A stretch of 64,000 nucleotides of DNA from Georgenia daeguensis (lineage in GTDB: Bacteria; Actinomycetota; Actinomycetes; Actinomycetales; Actinomycetaceae). The stretch spans positions 147,904-211,903 of the forward strand of contig NZ_BAABBA010000007.1 of NCBI RefSeq assembly GCF_039537705.1, given 5' to 3'. Below, in pieces: positions 24,896 through 33,056 of the stretch. Under the pieces are notes generated by a model. The model was not told where the DNA came from, searched no databases, and was given only the letters and a program-made list of their open reading frames with translations. Each line of letters opens with the position of its first letter. Within the stretch, counting starts at the first letter, position 1. Position numbers and translations under genes: made by a program.

Positions 24896-25831
24896 GGCGT
24901 CCCCGCCCCAGATCCGGGTGAGGGCCGCCAGGGGCGAGCGGCTCAGGTGCGCGAAGTGGTCGCGCAGCTCCGCGGACGCACGCTCGAGCCCGTCGGTCGC
25001 GGCGGCCACCGCGTCGGGGTCCGCCGTCGACGTCCGTGCGAGCACGTCCACCAGGGTGTCGCCGGGACGCAGCCGACGACGGCGGGAACGGCCGGGGGAC
25101 ACGACGGTCTCGTAGTCGTGAAACTTGAACTCGCCGCCCGGCAGGGCGGGCTCGAGGACGGTCCAGGCGGCCGGGATGCCGAAGGCGTCGGCGACCACCA
25201 GGCCGTGCAACGACGACGTGACGACGGCCGCGCACGAGGCGATCTCCCGCACCGTGGGGCGCGGGTCGGCGTGCACGTCGATCAGCCGGACGTCGCGCGG
25301 GTGGCGCTCGGCGAGCTCGAGGAAGGCGCGGTCCGCGCGGTGGTGCCCGTGCGGGACCACGCCGAGCGTCCAGCGCACCGGGGGCCGGCGTGCCACCCGG
25401 CCGACGAGGAGTCCGGGATCTCCGAGCGTGGTGCCGCCCGGCGCGCCGGTGCGCTCGCGGGTGAGCTCGCCGCGCACGGCGAGGAACCGGGCGTGCGGAA
25501 GGCTCAACCGGTGGTCGTGCATCAGGCCCGACCCCCAGACCACGCCGTCGAACGTGGCCGGCAGGTGCTCGAGGATGCTGCCGACACCCACGAGCTCGGC
25601 GCGGCCGGGCACGCGGTGGACGGGGACCACGCCGTAGCGGGGGAGCAACCACGGCGTCAGCCCGTCCCCGAAGTTCGGGTGACCGTCCCACCAGTACGTC
25701 AGCACGACCGGGCTGCGCGGGTGGAGGCCGGGGCGGGCGGCTGCCGCGACGAGCCGGCGCAGCGCGCGGATGCGGCGCCGCGGGGCGCTTCCGTACCCGA
25801 CCACGTCCGGGAAGGCCTCCTCGAGCCTCAT
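24836..25831 (-). CDS. Polysaccharide pyruvyl transferase family protein
   Basis: 331 aa. WWDGHPNFGDGLTPWLLPRYG carries the N-x-G-D signature of the family, followed by ELVGVGSILEHLP, VWGSGLMHD, LGDPGLLVGR and TSSLHGLVVADAFGIP (Ser-x-His-Gly, donor-binding side). The family moves pyruvate from phosphoenolpyruvate onto a sugar as a ketal, giving the polymer negative charge. The ATG at 25831 follows GGAGG and overlaps the stop of the preceding GT4 gene (ATGA). The 3' end overlaps the flippase by 60 bp. Confidence 0.87.
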   Translation of the reverse strand: MRLEEAFPDVVGYGSAPRRRIRALRRLVAAAARPGLHPRSPVVLTYWWDGHPNFGDGLTPWLLPRYGVVPVHRVPGRAELVGVGSILEHLPATFDGVVWGSGLMHDHRLSLPHARFLAVRGELTRERTGAPGGTTLGDPGLLVGRVARRPPVRWTLGVVPHGHHRADRAFLELAERHPRDVRLIDVHADPRPTVREIASCAAVVTSSLHGLVVADAFGIPAAWTVLEPALPGGEFKFHDYETVVSPGRSRRRRLRPGDTLVDVLARTSTADPDAVAAATDGLERASAELRDHFAHLSRSPLAALTRIWGGDASAPVPDEQADRAGGHAPHA

Positions 25832-27114
25832 GCCGCCTCCGTGCCCTGACGACGGCGGAGGGGGTGCGGCGAGCGGCCGCGGGCGGGGCCGGCGGGCCGG
25901 CGCGGAAGGGTTCGGTACAGCTCCTCGTAGGCGGTGGTGGTCCGCCCCCACGTGTAGCCGTCGACGCGCTCGCGTCCGCCCGCGGCGAGACGGGCGGCCA
26001 GCTCGGGTTCGCGCAGGACGTCGGCGAGCGCCGCCGCGAGCGCCGCCGTGTCCTGCGGGTCGACGAGGAGCCCGTCGACGCCGTCGGTCATGATCTCCGC
26101 CGGCCCGCCGTTCCGGGTGGCGATGACCGGGAGGCCCGCCCGCCAGCCCTCGAGGACGACGATGCCGAACGGTTCCACCCGGCTCGGCACGACGAGGACG
26201 GTGGCCCGCGTCAGCGCCTCGGCGACCGCGGGCCGGGAGAGCCGGCCGGGGAAGTCCACCGACCCCGAGATCCCGAGCCGGGCGGCCTGGGCCCGGAGCG
26301 GTGCCAGTGCGCCGCCGTCGCCCGCGATCACCAGGCGGGTGCCGTCGGGCAGGTCCGCCCGGGCGAAGGCGTCCAGGAGGAGGTCGAAGCCCTTGCGGTG
26401 CTCGACGCGCCCGAGTGCGAGCACGGTCGGGCGCCGGTGCGCGGATTCGGCGAGGGTGCGGCCGCCGCCCTCCGCGGGCGTCGCGAACTCCGCCGGGTCG
26501 ACGCCGTTCGGCACCACGACAGCCCGGCGGGCGCCGAAGCGCGCCGTGAGATCCTCCGCCACCATCCGGCTGCACGCGGTCACCGCCTGCGCGGCGGACA
26601 GGGCGGCCCTCAGGCCGGCGCTGAGCAGGCGGGAGCGGGCGAAGACGTCGTGGTCGTCCATGAACGTCTCCCCGTGCGAGCTCACCACCAGGGGGATCCC
26701 GGTCAGGCGGTGCAGGGCGAGCGCGTAGAGGCCGTTGGGGCCGAAGCACTGCACGTGCAGGACGTCGGGCCGGAGCGCGCGCCGTGCCCTCAGCCACGCC
26801 CGCCACGCGCGCGGAGCGCCGCCCAGGAACCGGAGCGCCGCGCCGGGCGACCGGGCCGGCAGCGGGCACGGGAGGTAGCGCACGGTGACGCCGTCCACGA
26901 GGCGTGTGCCCAGCTGCTCGCCGCGGTCGACGGTCCACACCTCGACCCGGTGCCCCCGCCCGGCCAGCTCGCGGGCGACATGGCGGGTGTGCTCCTCGAC
27001 CCCGCCGGTGCGGGGGTGGAAGGAGCTGGAGACAAGAGCGATACGGCGTGGACGCACCCGACCCGGCCCTTCCGCGATGGTGCCGTCAGGGTATCGACGC
27101 GCGGGGGTCCGCAT
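25828..27114 (-). CDS. GT4-family glycosyltransferase (PimB/mannosyltransferase-like)
   Basis: 428 aa. PRRIALVSSSFHPRTGGVEE (Gly-Gly-Val-Glu acceptor loop), FGPNGLYALALHRLTGIPLV, LALGRVEHRKGFDLLLDAFA and VEPFGIVVLEGWRAGLPVI (E-x7-E) place it among GT4 enzymes. The C-terminal 25 residues are Arg/Pro-rich. The start is uncertain: an ATG at 27114 or a GTG about 20 codons later, directly before PRRIALVSS. The gene overlaps the downstream pyruvyl-transferase gene and is divergent from the GT4 gene at 27177. Confidence 0.84.
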   Translation of the reverse strand: MRTPARRYPDGTIAEGPGRVRPRRIALVSSSFHPRTGGVEEHTRHVARELAGRGHRVEVWTVDRGEQLGTRLVDGVTVRYLPCPLPARSPGAALRFLGGAPRAWRAWLRARRALRPDVLHVQCFGPNGLYALALHRLTGIPLVVSSHGETFMDDHDVFARSRLLSAGLRAALSAAQAVTACSRMVAEDLTARFGARRAVVVPNGVDPAEFATPAEGGGRTLAESAHRRPTVLALGRVEHRKGFDLLLDAFARADLPDGTRLVIAGDGGALAPLRAQAARLGISGSVDFPGRLSRPAVAEALTRATVLVVPSRVEPFGIVVLEGWRAGLPVIATRNGGPAEIMTDGVDGLLVDPQDTAALAAALADVLREPELAARLAAGGRERVDGYTWGRTTTAYEELYRTLPRRPAGPARGRSPHPLRRRQGTEAA

Positions 27115-27176
27115 AGGGGGAACGGGCCGTGCTCGTTCCGGACCGTCGCCCCCGCCAACGCACCTACCATCGGGCC

Positions 27177-28232
27177 ATGCCGCGCCTCGTCCTCGCCACG
27201 ACGGCCGTCGCGGCGCCCATGGGCGCGCAGGTCTACGAGGAGGAGATCGCCCGCCGGGCAGCCGGTGCGCTGGCCGCGCACGCAGATTCGCGCTGGGCGG
27301 TCGACCGGGTCGTGGCGCGGTCCGTGCGGTCGCCCCTGCCGGGGAACCGGCGGCTGCCGATGGGGCGGCTCGGCCGGGCCGGGACCGGCGCCAGACGCGC
27401 CGCCGGGCGGGTGGTCTACCCGCCCGGCACCCTGGTGCACCGGATGAACCTCGAGCTCCCGCCCGCGCCGCACGAGGTCGTCACGCTGCACGACGTGGTC
27501 GCCTGGCGGTACTCCGACGAGTCGGCCCCCGTCCGCGCGGCCGCCGAGGAGCTGCGGCGGGCGGCGGCGGTCGTGTGCGTCTCGGAGTTCTCGGCGGTGG
27601 AGGCGGTCGAGCTCCTCGGGATCGACGACCCCGACGTCGTGCACAACGGTGTCGACGAACGCTTCCGCGACGCCGCGCCCGCCACGGCCGCCGAGCTCGC
27701 GTCGCTGGGCATCGACCGGCCGTACGTCCTCCACGCGGGCGGGGCCGCGCGGCGCAAGAACCTCGAGGCGCTCGCCGAGGCCTGGCCGCACGTGCGCAGC
27801 GCCCGGCCCGACGTCGACCTGGTCCTCTCCGGGCCCGCCCACCGCCGCCGGGACGAGCTGTTCGCGGGCCTCCCCGGCGTCCACCGCGTGGGACGTGTGC
27901 CCGCCGCGGCCGTCCCCGGGCTGGTCGCCGCGGCCTCCGCCGTCGTGGTGCCCTCGCTCCACGAGGGGTTCGGCCTCCCGGCCCTGGAGGCGATGGCGGC
28001 CCGCGTGCCGGTCGTCGCCGCCCGCACCAGCTCGCTGCCCGAGGTCGTCGGCGACGGCGGCGTGCTCGTCGCGCCGACCGGTCCCGCGCTCGCGGACGGG
28101 CTCGTCTGGGCGCTCTCCGGCGACCGTGAGATCGCCGCGACGGTCGAGCGCGGTCGAGCCCGCGCCGACCTGTTCACCTGGGAGCGCAGCGCGGCCGGTC
28201 ACGCCGCCGTCTGGCTCCGGGTCGGACGATGA
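27177..28232 (+). CDS. GT4-family glycosyltransferase
   Basis: 351 aa. The N terminus is short. LHDVVAWRYSDESAP and CVSEFSAVEAVELLG mark the acceptor domain. YVLHAGGAARRKNLEALAEAW and PSLHEGFGLPALEAMAARVP (E-G-F-G, E-x7-E) mark the donor domain. The pattern is like the WbdA/WsaF mannosyl- or rhamnosyltransferases. The ATG at 27177 is used because no ribosome site supports the upstream start. ATGA overlap with the following membrane protein. Confidence 0.86.
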   Translation: MPRLVLATTAVAAPMGAQVYEEEIARRAAGALAAHADSRWAVDRVVARSVRSPLPGNRRLPMGRLGRAGTGARRAAGRVVYPPGTLVHRMNLELPPAPHEVVTLHDVVAWRYSDESAPVRAAAEELRRAAAVVCVSEFSAVEAVELLGIDDPDVVHNGVDERFRDAAPATAAELASLGIDRPYVLHAGGAARRKNLEALAEAWPHVRSARPDVDLVLSGPAHRRRDELFAGLPGVHRVGRVPAAAVPGLVAAASAVVVPSLHEGFGLPALEAMAARVPVVAARTSSLPEVVGDGGVLVAPTGPALADGLVWALSGDREIAATVERGRARADLFTWERSAAGHAAVWLRVGR

Positions 28233-29671
28233 CGGCGCAGGTGGGCACGTCGCTCCTGCTGCTGCTCGCCGTCGCGGGCCTCGGGACGCCGGTCGCGGCG
28301 CGGCTGGGAGCCGCCCAGGGGCTGCCGGTGGCGACCAGGGCCGCGCTGGCGCCCCTGGCCGGCCTGGCGGCCGTGGGAGCGGTGACGCTCGCCGTCGGGC
28401 ACGCCGGGCTTCTGGGGGCCTGGCTCCCCTTCGCGCTCGGCGGCGCGGGCGGGGTCGCGCTGGTGCTGGCCCGGCGGTCCTGCACCGCACTCGTCCGCGG
28501 CGCCGTCGGTGCGGCGCTGGAGCAGGCTCGTGCCTTCCCGGTGCCGGTGGGGGCGGTCGCGCTCGGGCTGGTGCTGGCGGCGGTGGCGGCCCTGGCCCCG
28601 CCGTGGCGCACCGACGAGGTGGAGTACCACTGGCCCGCCCCGGTGGCGTGGGCACAGGCGGGCGGCTGGAACGACAGCCCCTACCGGCACGTGGACGCCT
28701 TCCCGTTCATGGAGGTGATCTACACCGCCGCGGCGACCCAGGGATCCTGGGTGGCCGCCCACCACCTGCACCTCCTCACCCTGGTCGCGACCGGGCTCGC
28801 GGCCGCCGGGTGCGCCCGCAGTCTCGGCGTGCGGGGGAGCGGCGCCGTCGCCGCGGCGGCCATGGCGATGCCCGTGGTCTGGGACGGCGCCTACGTCGCC
28901 TACAACGACGTCGTCGTCGGGGCGCTCGGCGCCACCGCGGTCGCCGTGGTGCTCGGTCCGCGCTGGTCCACCTGGCCCGCCGTGGCGACGGCGGCGGCCC
29001 TGCTGGCCGTCGCGATCAGCGTCAAGCCCACCGCGGCGGCCGGCGTGGGGGTGGTCGCGCTGGTGCTCCTCCTGCGGACGGTCCAGGAACGCGGGGCGCA
29101 GACGCTGGCGCCGTGGGCGCTGCTGCGCCGCTGGGCCGTGCTCGCCGGCACCGCCGTCCTCGTCCTCGGCCTGTGGTCCCTGCGGCAGCGGTCCCTCACC
29201 GGGCACCTCCTCGACCCCGCGGTCACCGGCCCGACGACCGCCGAGGCCGCATCCAGGCTGCCCTCGGCCACCGAGCAGCTCCTCGCCCCGGTCGTGCCGC
29301 TCGTCACGGGGGTCCTCGGCTCCCAGGAGCCCTGGGGCGGTCGGACGGCCGTCGTGCTGCAGCTGCTGCTCGTCCCGGCCCTGGTCCACGTGCTGCGGCG
29401 GCGCGGGGACACGCTCCGCCGGTTCACGCTGGTGGCCCTGCCGGCCTGGGCCCACTGGGTCGTTCTCGGGCTGGTGACCGTGCGGACGCGGTTCCACATC
29501 GTCACCTGGGTGCTGCTCGTCGTCGCCGTCCGGGCAGCGGTCGAGGACGCCTCGGAGAACCGGCCCCGGCTCCGGGGGTGGCTCGAGGTGGTGTGGACGC
29601 TCGCCGTGGTCGCGGGCATGCTCGACGTCTCTCTCGAGATGGTCCGCCTCATCGGCGCGCGCGTGTGGTGA
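28229..29671 (+). CDS. GT-C-like multi-pass membrane protein (putative polyprenyl-phosphate sugar transferase)
   Basis: 480 aa with about 11 predicted transmembrane helices. The first extracytoplasmic loop carries PPWRTDEVEYHWPAP, with an acidic Asp-Glu pair where GT-C enzymes (ArnT, PMT, Alg-type) keep their catalytic Asp/Glu. No closer family is recognised. It is coupled by ATGA to a GT4 gene, which suggests it adds a side sugar from a lipid-linked donor outside the membrane. Alternatively it could be a second polymerase-like protein. Confidence 0.68.
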   Translation: MTAQVGTSLLLLLAVAGLGTPVAARLGAAQGLPVATRAALAPLAGLAAVGAVTLAVGHAGLLGAWLPFALGGAGGVALVLARRSCTALVRGAVGAALEQARAFPVPVGAVALGLVLAAVAALAPPWRTDEVEYHWPAPVAWAQAGGWNDSPYRHVDAFPFMEVIYTAAATQGSWVAAHHLHLLTLVATGLAAAGCARSLGVRGSGAVAAAAMAMPVVWDGAYVAYNDVVVGALGATAVAVVLGPRWSTWPAVATAAALLAVAISVKPTAAAGVGVVALVLLLRTVQERGAQTLAPWALLRRWAVLAGTAVLVLGLWSLRQRSLTGHLLDPAVTGPTTAEAASRLPSATEQLLAPVVPLVTGVLGSQEPWGGRTAVVLQLLLVPALVHVLRRRGDTLRRFTLVALPAWAHWVVLGLVTVRTRFHIVTWVLLVVAVRAAVEDASENRPRLRGWLEVVWTLAVVAGMLDVSLEMVRLIGARVW

Positions 29672-29687
29672 CCGGGCCGGCCGCCGC

Positions 29688-30887
29688 TCAGGCGGCGTCC
29701 AGCGCGATGCCGGGCGCCAACGCCGACGCCGACGCCGGCACCAGTTCCGGGGCGAGCGCGAGCGGCTGACGCTCCTCTCCCACGGCCGCCACGATCTCGC
29801 GCAGCCGCGCGCAGAACCGGTCCTCCCCGAAGGTCGCCACGTGCGCGGCGATCCGCCGGGCGCTCCACGAGCGTCCGAGCGCCTCCTCGATCGCGTCCGC
29901 GATCGCCGTCGGCTCCGGGGCGTCGAAGAACAGCCCCGTCCGGCCCGGCACCACCGTGTCCAGGTAGCCGCCGTCGCCGAGCACCACCGAGGGCTTGCCG
30001 AAGGCGCCGGCCTCGAGCGGCGAGAGCCCGTAGTCCTCGAACGAGGCGGCCACGAGCGCGGCGGTGCTGCGGTAGAGCCAGCGCAGCTCGTCGTCGTCGA
30101 CGCGCCCGAGCAGCCGCACGCGCGGCCCGGCGAGGGCCTCGAGCCGGGCGCGGTCCGGGCCGGCGCCGACCACCACGAGCCGAACCCCGGGCAGGGCGTT
30201 GACGGCCTCGACGATCACGTCGACGTTCTTGTAGGGCATCAGCCGGGCCACGCACAGCAGGAAGCCCGGTTCGACGCCGTCGACCCGACGCTCGGGTCCT
30301 CCCGGCAGCAGCGCCGGCGGCGGCGGCAGCACCTCGGCCCGGATGCCGTACACCTCGGCCACCGCGCGCTGGGTGACGGTGGAGTTCGCCAGGTACAGGT
30401 CGGCCCGCGCCGCCGCCGCCGCGTCCCAGCGGCGCATCCCGGGAGCCAGGGCGGCCAGGGCGGCGCCCATCCCGGCCCGCCGCGCCCGCCCCACCGCTCC
30501 GGCGCCAGCGTGCGAGCCGAGGTAACGCTCGGTCTGGTAGAGCCAGCGCGCCGGCGCGTGGCAGTACACCACCGTCCGCGCGGCCCCCCGGTAACCGTGC
30601 GCCCATCCCGTCGAGCTCGCCAGCAGCACGTCCCCCTCGACCCGGTCGGCGTCGACGGCGGAGGCGAGCAGGGGCATGGCGAGGCGGTGGTAGCGGCGCA
30701 GCAGCGCGTGCTTGTCCAGCCGCGTGGTCCGCAGGTCCAGCCGGCCGAACTCGGGGAAGGTGCCGGCCGGGTCGTACAGCGTCGTGTGCATCGGTGCGCC
30801 GGGGAAGGCCCGGGCGAGCATCAGGGCCACCCGTTCGGCGCCGCCGCGCTGGGTGGCGTAGTCGTGAGCGAGCACAACGGTGGACAT
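29688..30887 (-). CDS. GT4-family glycosyltransferase
   Basis: 399 aa. VVLAHDYATQRGGAERVALML (Gly-Gly-Ala-Glu loop), VVYCHAPARWLYQTERYLG, FLLCVARLMPYKNVDVIVEAV and ASFEDYGLSPLEAGAFGKP (E-D-Y-G ... E) resemble WbaZ/WbaP-associated mannosyltransferases. The ATG at 30887 is preferred over a start 13 codons upstream because the conserved domain begins at once. The last 25 residues are Ala/Pro-rich. The 400-bp gap upstream holds the likely promoter region shared with the priming transferase. Confidence 0.86.
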   Translation of the reverse strand: MSTVVLAHDYATQRGGAERVALMLARAFPGAPMHTTLYDPAGTFPEFGRLDLRTTRLDKHALLRRYHRLAMPLLASAVDADRVEGDVLLASSTGWAHGYRGAARTVVYCHAPARWLYQTERYLGSHAGAGAVGRARRAGMGAALAALAPGMRRWDAAAAARADLYLANSTVTQRAVAEVYGIRAEVLPPPPALLPGGPERRVDGVEPGFLLCVARLMPYKNVDVIVEAVNALPGVRLVVVGAGPDRARLEALAGPRVRLLGRVDDDELRWLYRSTAALVAASFEDYGLSPLEAGAFGKPSVVLGDGGYLDTVVPGRTGLFFDAPEPTAIADAIEEALGRSWSARRIAAHVATFGEDRFCARLREIVAAVGEERQPLALAPELVPASASALAPGIALDAA

Positions 30888-31287
30888 GGTGACCCCTGGC
30901 GTCCGGAACGGATCTGGTGCGCTCATTCAGTCGGCGACCGGCCGCATCTGGGTCCGCAATTCCGGCCGATGCCCGGACGATCCACGACGCTCGCCCGGAG
31001 GGTGGCGGGTGGGTGACGCGGGGTGGGCACCGCCTCGCCGGCCTCCGGTGCGTCGCCCGGGCCCTCCCGACGGCGGGATCTCCGGGCGACGGCGCAGCGC
31101 CGGTTTGCCGCCGTCCCGCGCCGCTCGTCCCCGCCTCACCTCGGGGTGAGCCGGGTCACCCCGCCTCACCCCCGGCCCCGGCCGGGGCGAGAGGGGGCCT
31201 TTCACCCGCAGATCAGCGCCGAGGGCCCGTCGGCCCCCACCGATCGCTGGTGCGCTGGATCTCTCCAACGACAGCAAGGACACGGGG
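30888..31287. other. 400-bp divergent intergenic region with promoter/operator content
   Basis: Longest gene-free stretch of the window, between divergent polysaccharide genes. No credible ORF is seen. It holds the TCACC/GGTGA inverted-repeat cluster described separately, a GCCCCGGCCGGGGC palindrome near 31174-31187, and a GC-rich leader before the ATG at 31288. It probably carries both promoters. Confidence 0.6.
31135..31170. promoter_or_regulatory. Cluster of CTCACC/GGTGAG inverted repeats (possible operator)
   Basis: CTCACC-N4-GGTGAG is a perfect palindrome at 31135-31150. It is immediately followed by a TCACC arm (31156-31160) that pairs with the preceding GGTGA, and then by another CTCACC (31165-31170). 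Four half-sites in 36 bp, about 120 bp before the priming transferase gene, look like a regulator binding region. Confidence 0.4.
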
Positions 31288-32856
31288 ATGCTCCAGCGAG
31301 CCGCACATCGCTCGGCCAGGGTGACGAGCCCGGCCGTGGCGGCGCGCGTGCTGGTGAGCCCCCTCGCACCGGTCGCCGTGCCAGGCGTCGCTGTGCCCGG
31401 CCTCGCCCCCCGGCGTCGGGCCGCGGCCGGCACGGCGACCATCTCGTGGGACCGTCGCTACCGCCGGGGGCTGATGCTCACCGACGCGGCGGCCGTGGCC
31501 GCTGCGCTCGTGATCGCGCAGCTCACCCGTTTCGGCGGGGGAGCGGCGCAGCTGAGCGTCGCCGGGCACGGTGTGGACTACCCGCTGGTCGGGCTGACCA
31601 TCGCCGTCGTCTGGCTGGCCGCCCTCGGGGCGAGCGACACCCGCAAGCGCCACGTGGCCGGCGCGGGCTCGGAGGAGTACCGCCGCGTGCTCGCCGCGAC
31701 CCTCTCGGCGTTCGGGCTGCTCGCGATCCTCTCCTACCTCGGCGCGGTGCAGCTCTCGCGCTTCTACTTCGTCGTCGCCCTCCCCGTGGGGCTGGTCCTG
31801 GTGCTCGGCGCGCGGCTCGCGTGGCGCCTGCGGCTGGGCAGGGTGCGTGCGCAGGGGCACGCCATGACGGGCGCGGTCGTCGTCGGTGGACCGGGGGAGG
31901 TGGCTGCCGCGGTCGCGGAGATGCGCCGCCACCCCGAGGCCGGCTACGTACCCGTCGCCGTCGCCCTGACCACAGAGGGGGCGACGGCGGAGCCGGCGGA
32001 GGCACGGACCACCGGTCTGCGGCGGTTCCCGGTCGGCGACCTCCGCGCAGCCGCCCGGGACCCACGCGTCGGCGCCGTGCTGGTGGCCGGCGGGATGCCG
32101 CGTGAGAGCGTGCGGGCCCTCGCCTGGGACCTCGAGACCAGCCGCACGGAGCTGCTGCTGGTCTCGCAGCTCACCGACGTGGCAGGTCCGCGCCTCCACC
32201 AGAGCCCGGTCGACGGGCTGGCCGTGGTGCACGTGGACCTCCCCCGATTCTCGGGGGGCGCGCACGCGCTGAAGAGGGCCATGGACATCGTCCTGTCCGC
32301 CGCGGCGCTCGTGCTCCTCGCCCCCCTCTACGCCGCCGTCGCCCTCGCCGTCCGGCTCGACGACGGCGGGCCGGTCCTGTTCCGCCAGGAACGGGTGGGG
32401 CAGCACGGCGTCCCGTTCGTCATGCACAAGTTCCGCTCCATGACGCTCGACGCCGAGGCGCGGCTGGCGGAGGTGCGCGAGCTGGCCGCCGCGGACCGGG
32501 TGCTGTTCAAGCTCGCGGACGACCCGCGCGTCACCCGCGTGGGCCGGCTCCTGCGGCGGTACTCCCTCGACGAGCTCCCGCAGTTCTGGGACGTGCTGCG
32601 CGGCCGGATGAGCGTGGTCGGCCCGAGGCCGCCGCTGCCCGCCGAGGTGCGCGCCTACCAGCGCCACGTGCACCGGCGTCTGCTCATCAAGCCGGGGGTC
32701 ACCGGGCTGTGGCAGGTCTCGGGGCGGTCCGACCTGGGGTGGGACGACGGCGTCCGGCTGGACCTGCGCTACGTGGAGAACTGGTCCGTCAGCGGCGATC
32801 TCGTCCTCGTCCTGCGCACCGTCCGTGCCGTCCTGGGAGGTCGCGGTGCGTACTAG
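31288..32856 (+). CDS. Priming polyprenyl-phosphate hexose-1-phosphate transferase (sugar transferase)
   Basis: 522 aa. N-terminal membrane domain with four or five helices, then a CoA-binding-like domain (TGAVVVGGPGEVAAAVAEM, about 192-210). The C-terminal catalytic domain (about 325-522) has KRAMDIVLSAAALVLLAP, HKFRSMTLDAE, RRYSLDELPQFWDVLRG, VGPRPPLPAEV and KPGVTGLWQVSGRSDLGW. It transfers sugar-1-phosphate to undecaprenyl phosphate and so starts each repeat unit. It is the first gene of a three-gene run with the small TM protein and the LCP ligase. Confidence 0.93.
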   Translation: MLQRAAHRSARVTSPAVAARVLVSPLAPVAVPGVAVPGLAPRRRAAAGTATISWDRRYRRGLMLTDAAAVAAALVIAQLTRFGGGAAQLSVAGHGVDYPLVGLTIAVVWLAALGASDTRKRHVAGAGSEEYRRVLAATLSAFGLLAILSYLGAVQLSRFYFVVALPVGLVLVLGARLAWRLRLGRVRAQGHAMTGAVVVGGPGEVAAAVAEMRRHPEAGYVPVAVALTTEGATAEPAEARTTGLRRFPVGDLRAAARDPRVGAVLVAGGMPRESVRALAWDLETSRTELLLVSQLTDVAGPRLHQSPVDGLAVVHVDLPRFSGGAHALKRAMDIVLSAAALVLLAPLYAAVALAVRLDDGGPVLFRQERVGQHGVPFVMHKFRSMTLDAEARLAEVRELAAADRVLFKLADDPRVTRVGRLLRRYSLDELPQFWDVLRGRMSVVGPRPPLPAEVRAYQRHVHRRLLIKPGVTGLWQVSGRSDLGWDDGVRLDLRYVENWSVSGDLVLVLRTVRAVLGGRGAY

Positions 32857-33055
32857 CCGGCGGGCGGGCCCGCTCCTGCGCGTCACGGCCGTCGCCGCCC
32901 TGCTGCTGGTCAACGCGGTGCTCGCCGCGACGCTGCTGCGCCCCGAGCTCGTGCCGTGGGACGTCGCGACCGGCCCGGCGCCGGCCGCTGCGGCGGGGGC
33001 AGACGCCTCCGCCGCGAACCGGGGTGCCGACGCGCCCCCGCCGGAAGGACCCTGA
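32846..33055 (+). CDS. Small single-pass membrane protein (69 aa)
   Basis: 69 aa. Arg-rich start (VRTSRRAGP), one transmembrane helix (VTAVAALLLVNAVLAATLL, about 13-31), then an Ala/Pro/Gly-rich extracytoplasmic tail. The GTG at 32846 lies inside the end of the priming transferase gene and has GGGAGG at ideal distance; the stop is 1 base before the LCP start. No known family. Position suggests an accessory of the priming transferase or ligase. Confidence 0.62.
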   Translation: MRTSRRAGPLLRVTAVAALLLVNAVLAATLLRPELVPWDVATGPAPAAAAGADASAANRGADAPPPEGP

Positions 33056-33056
33056 C

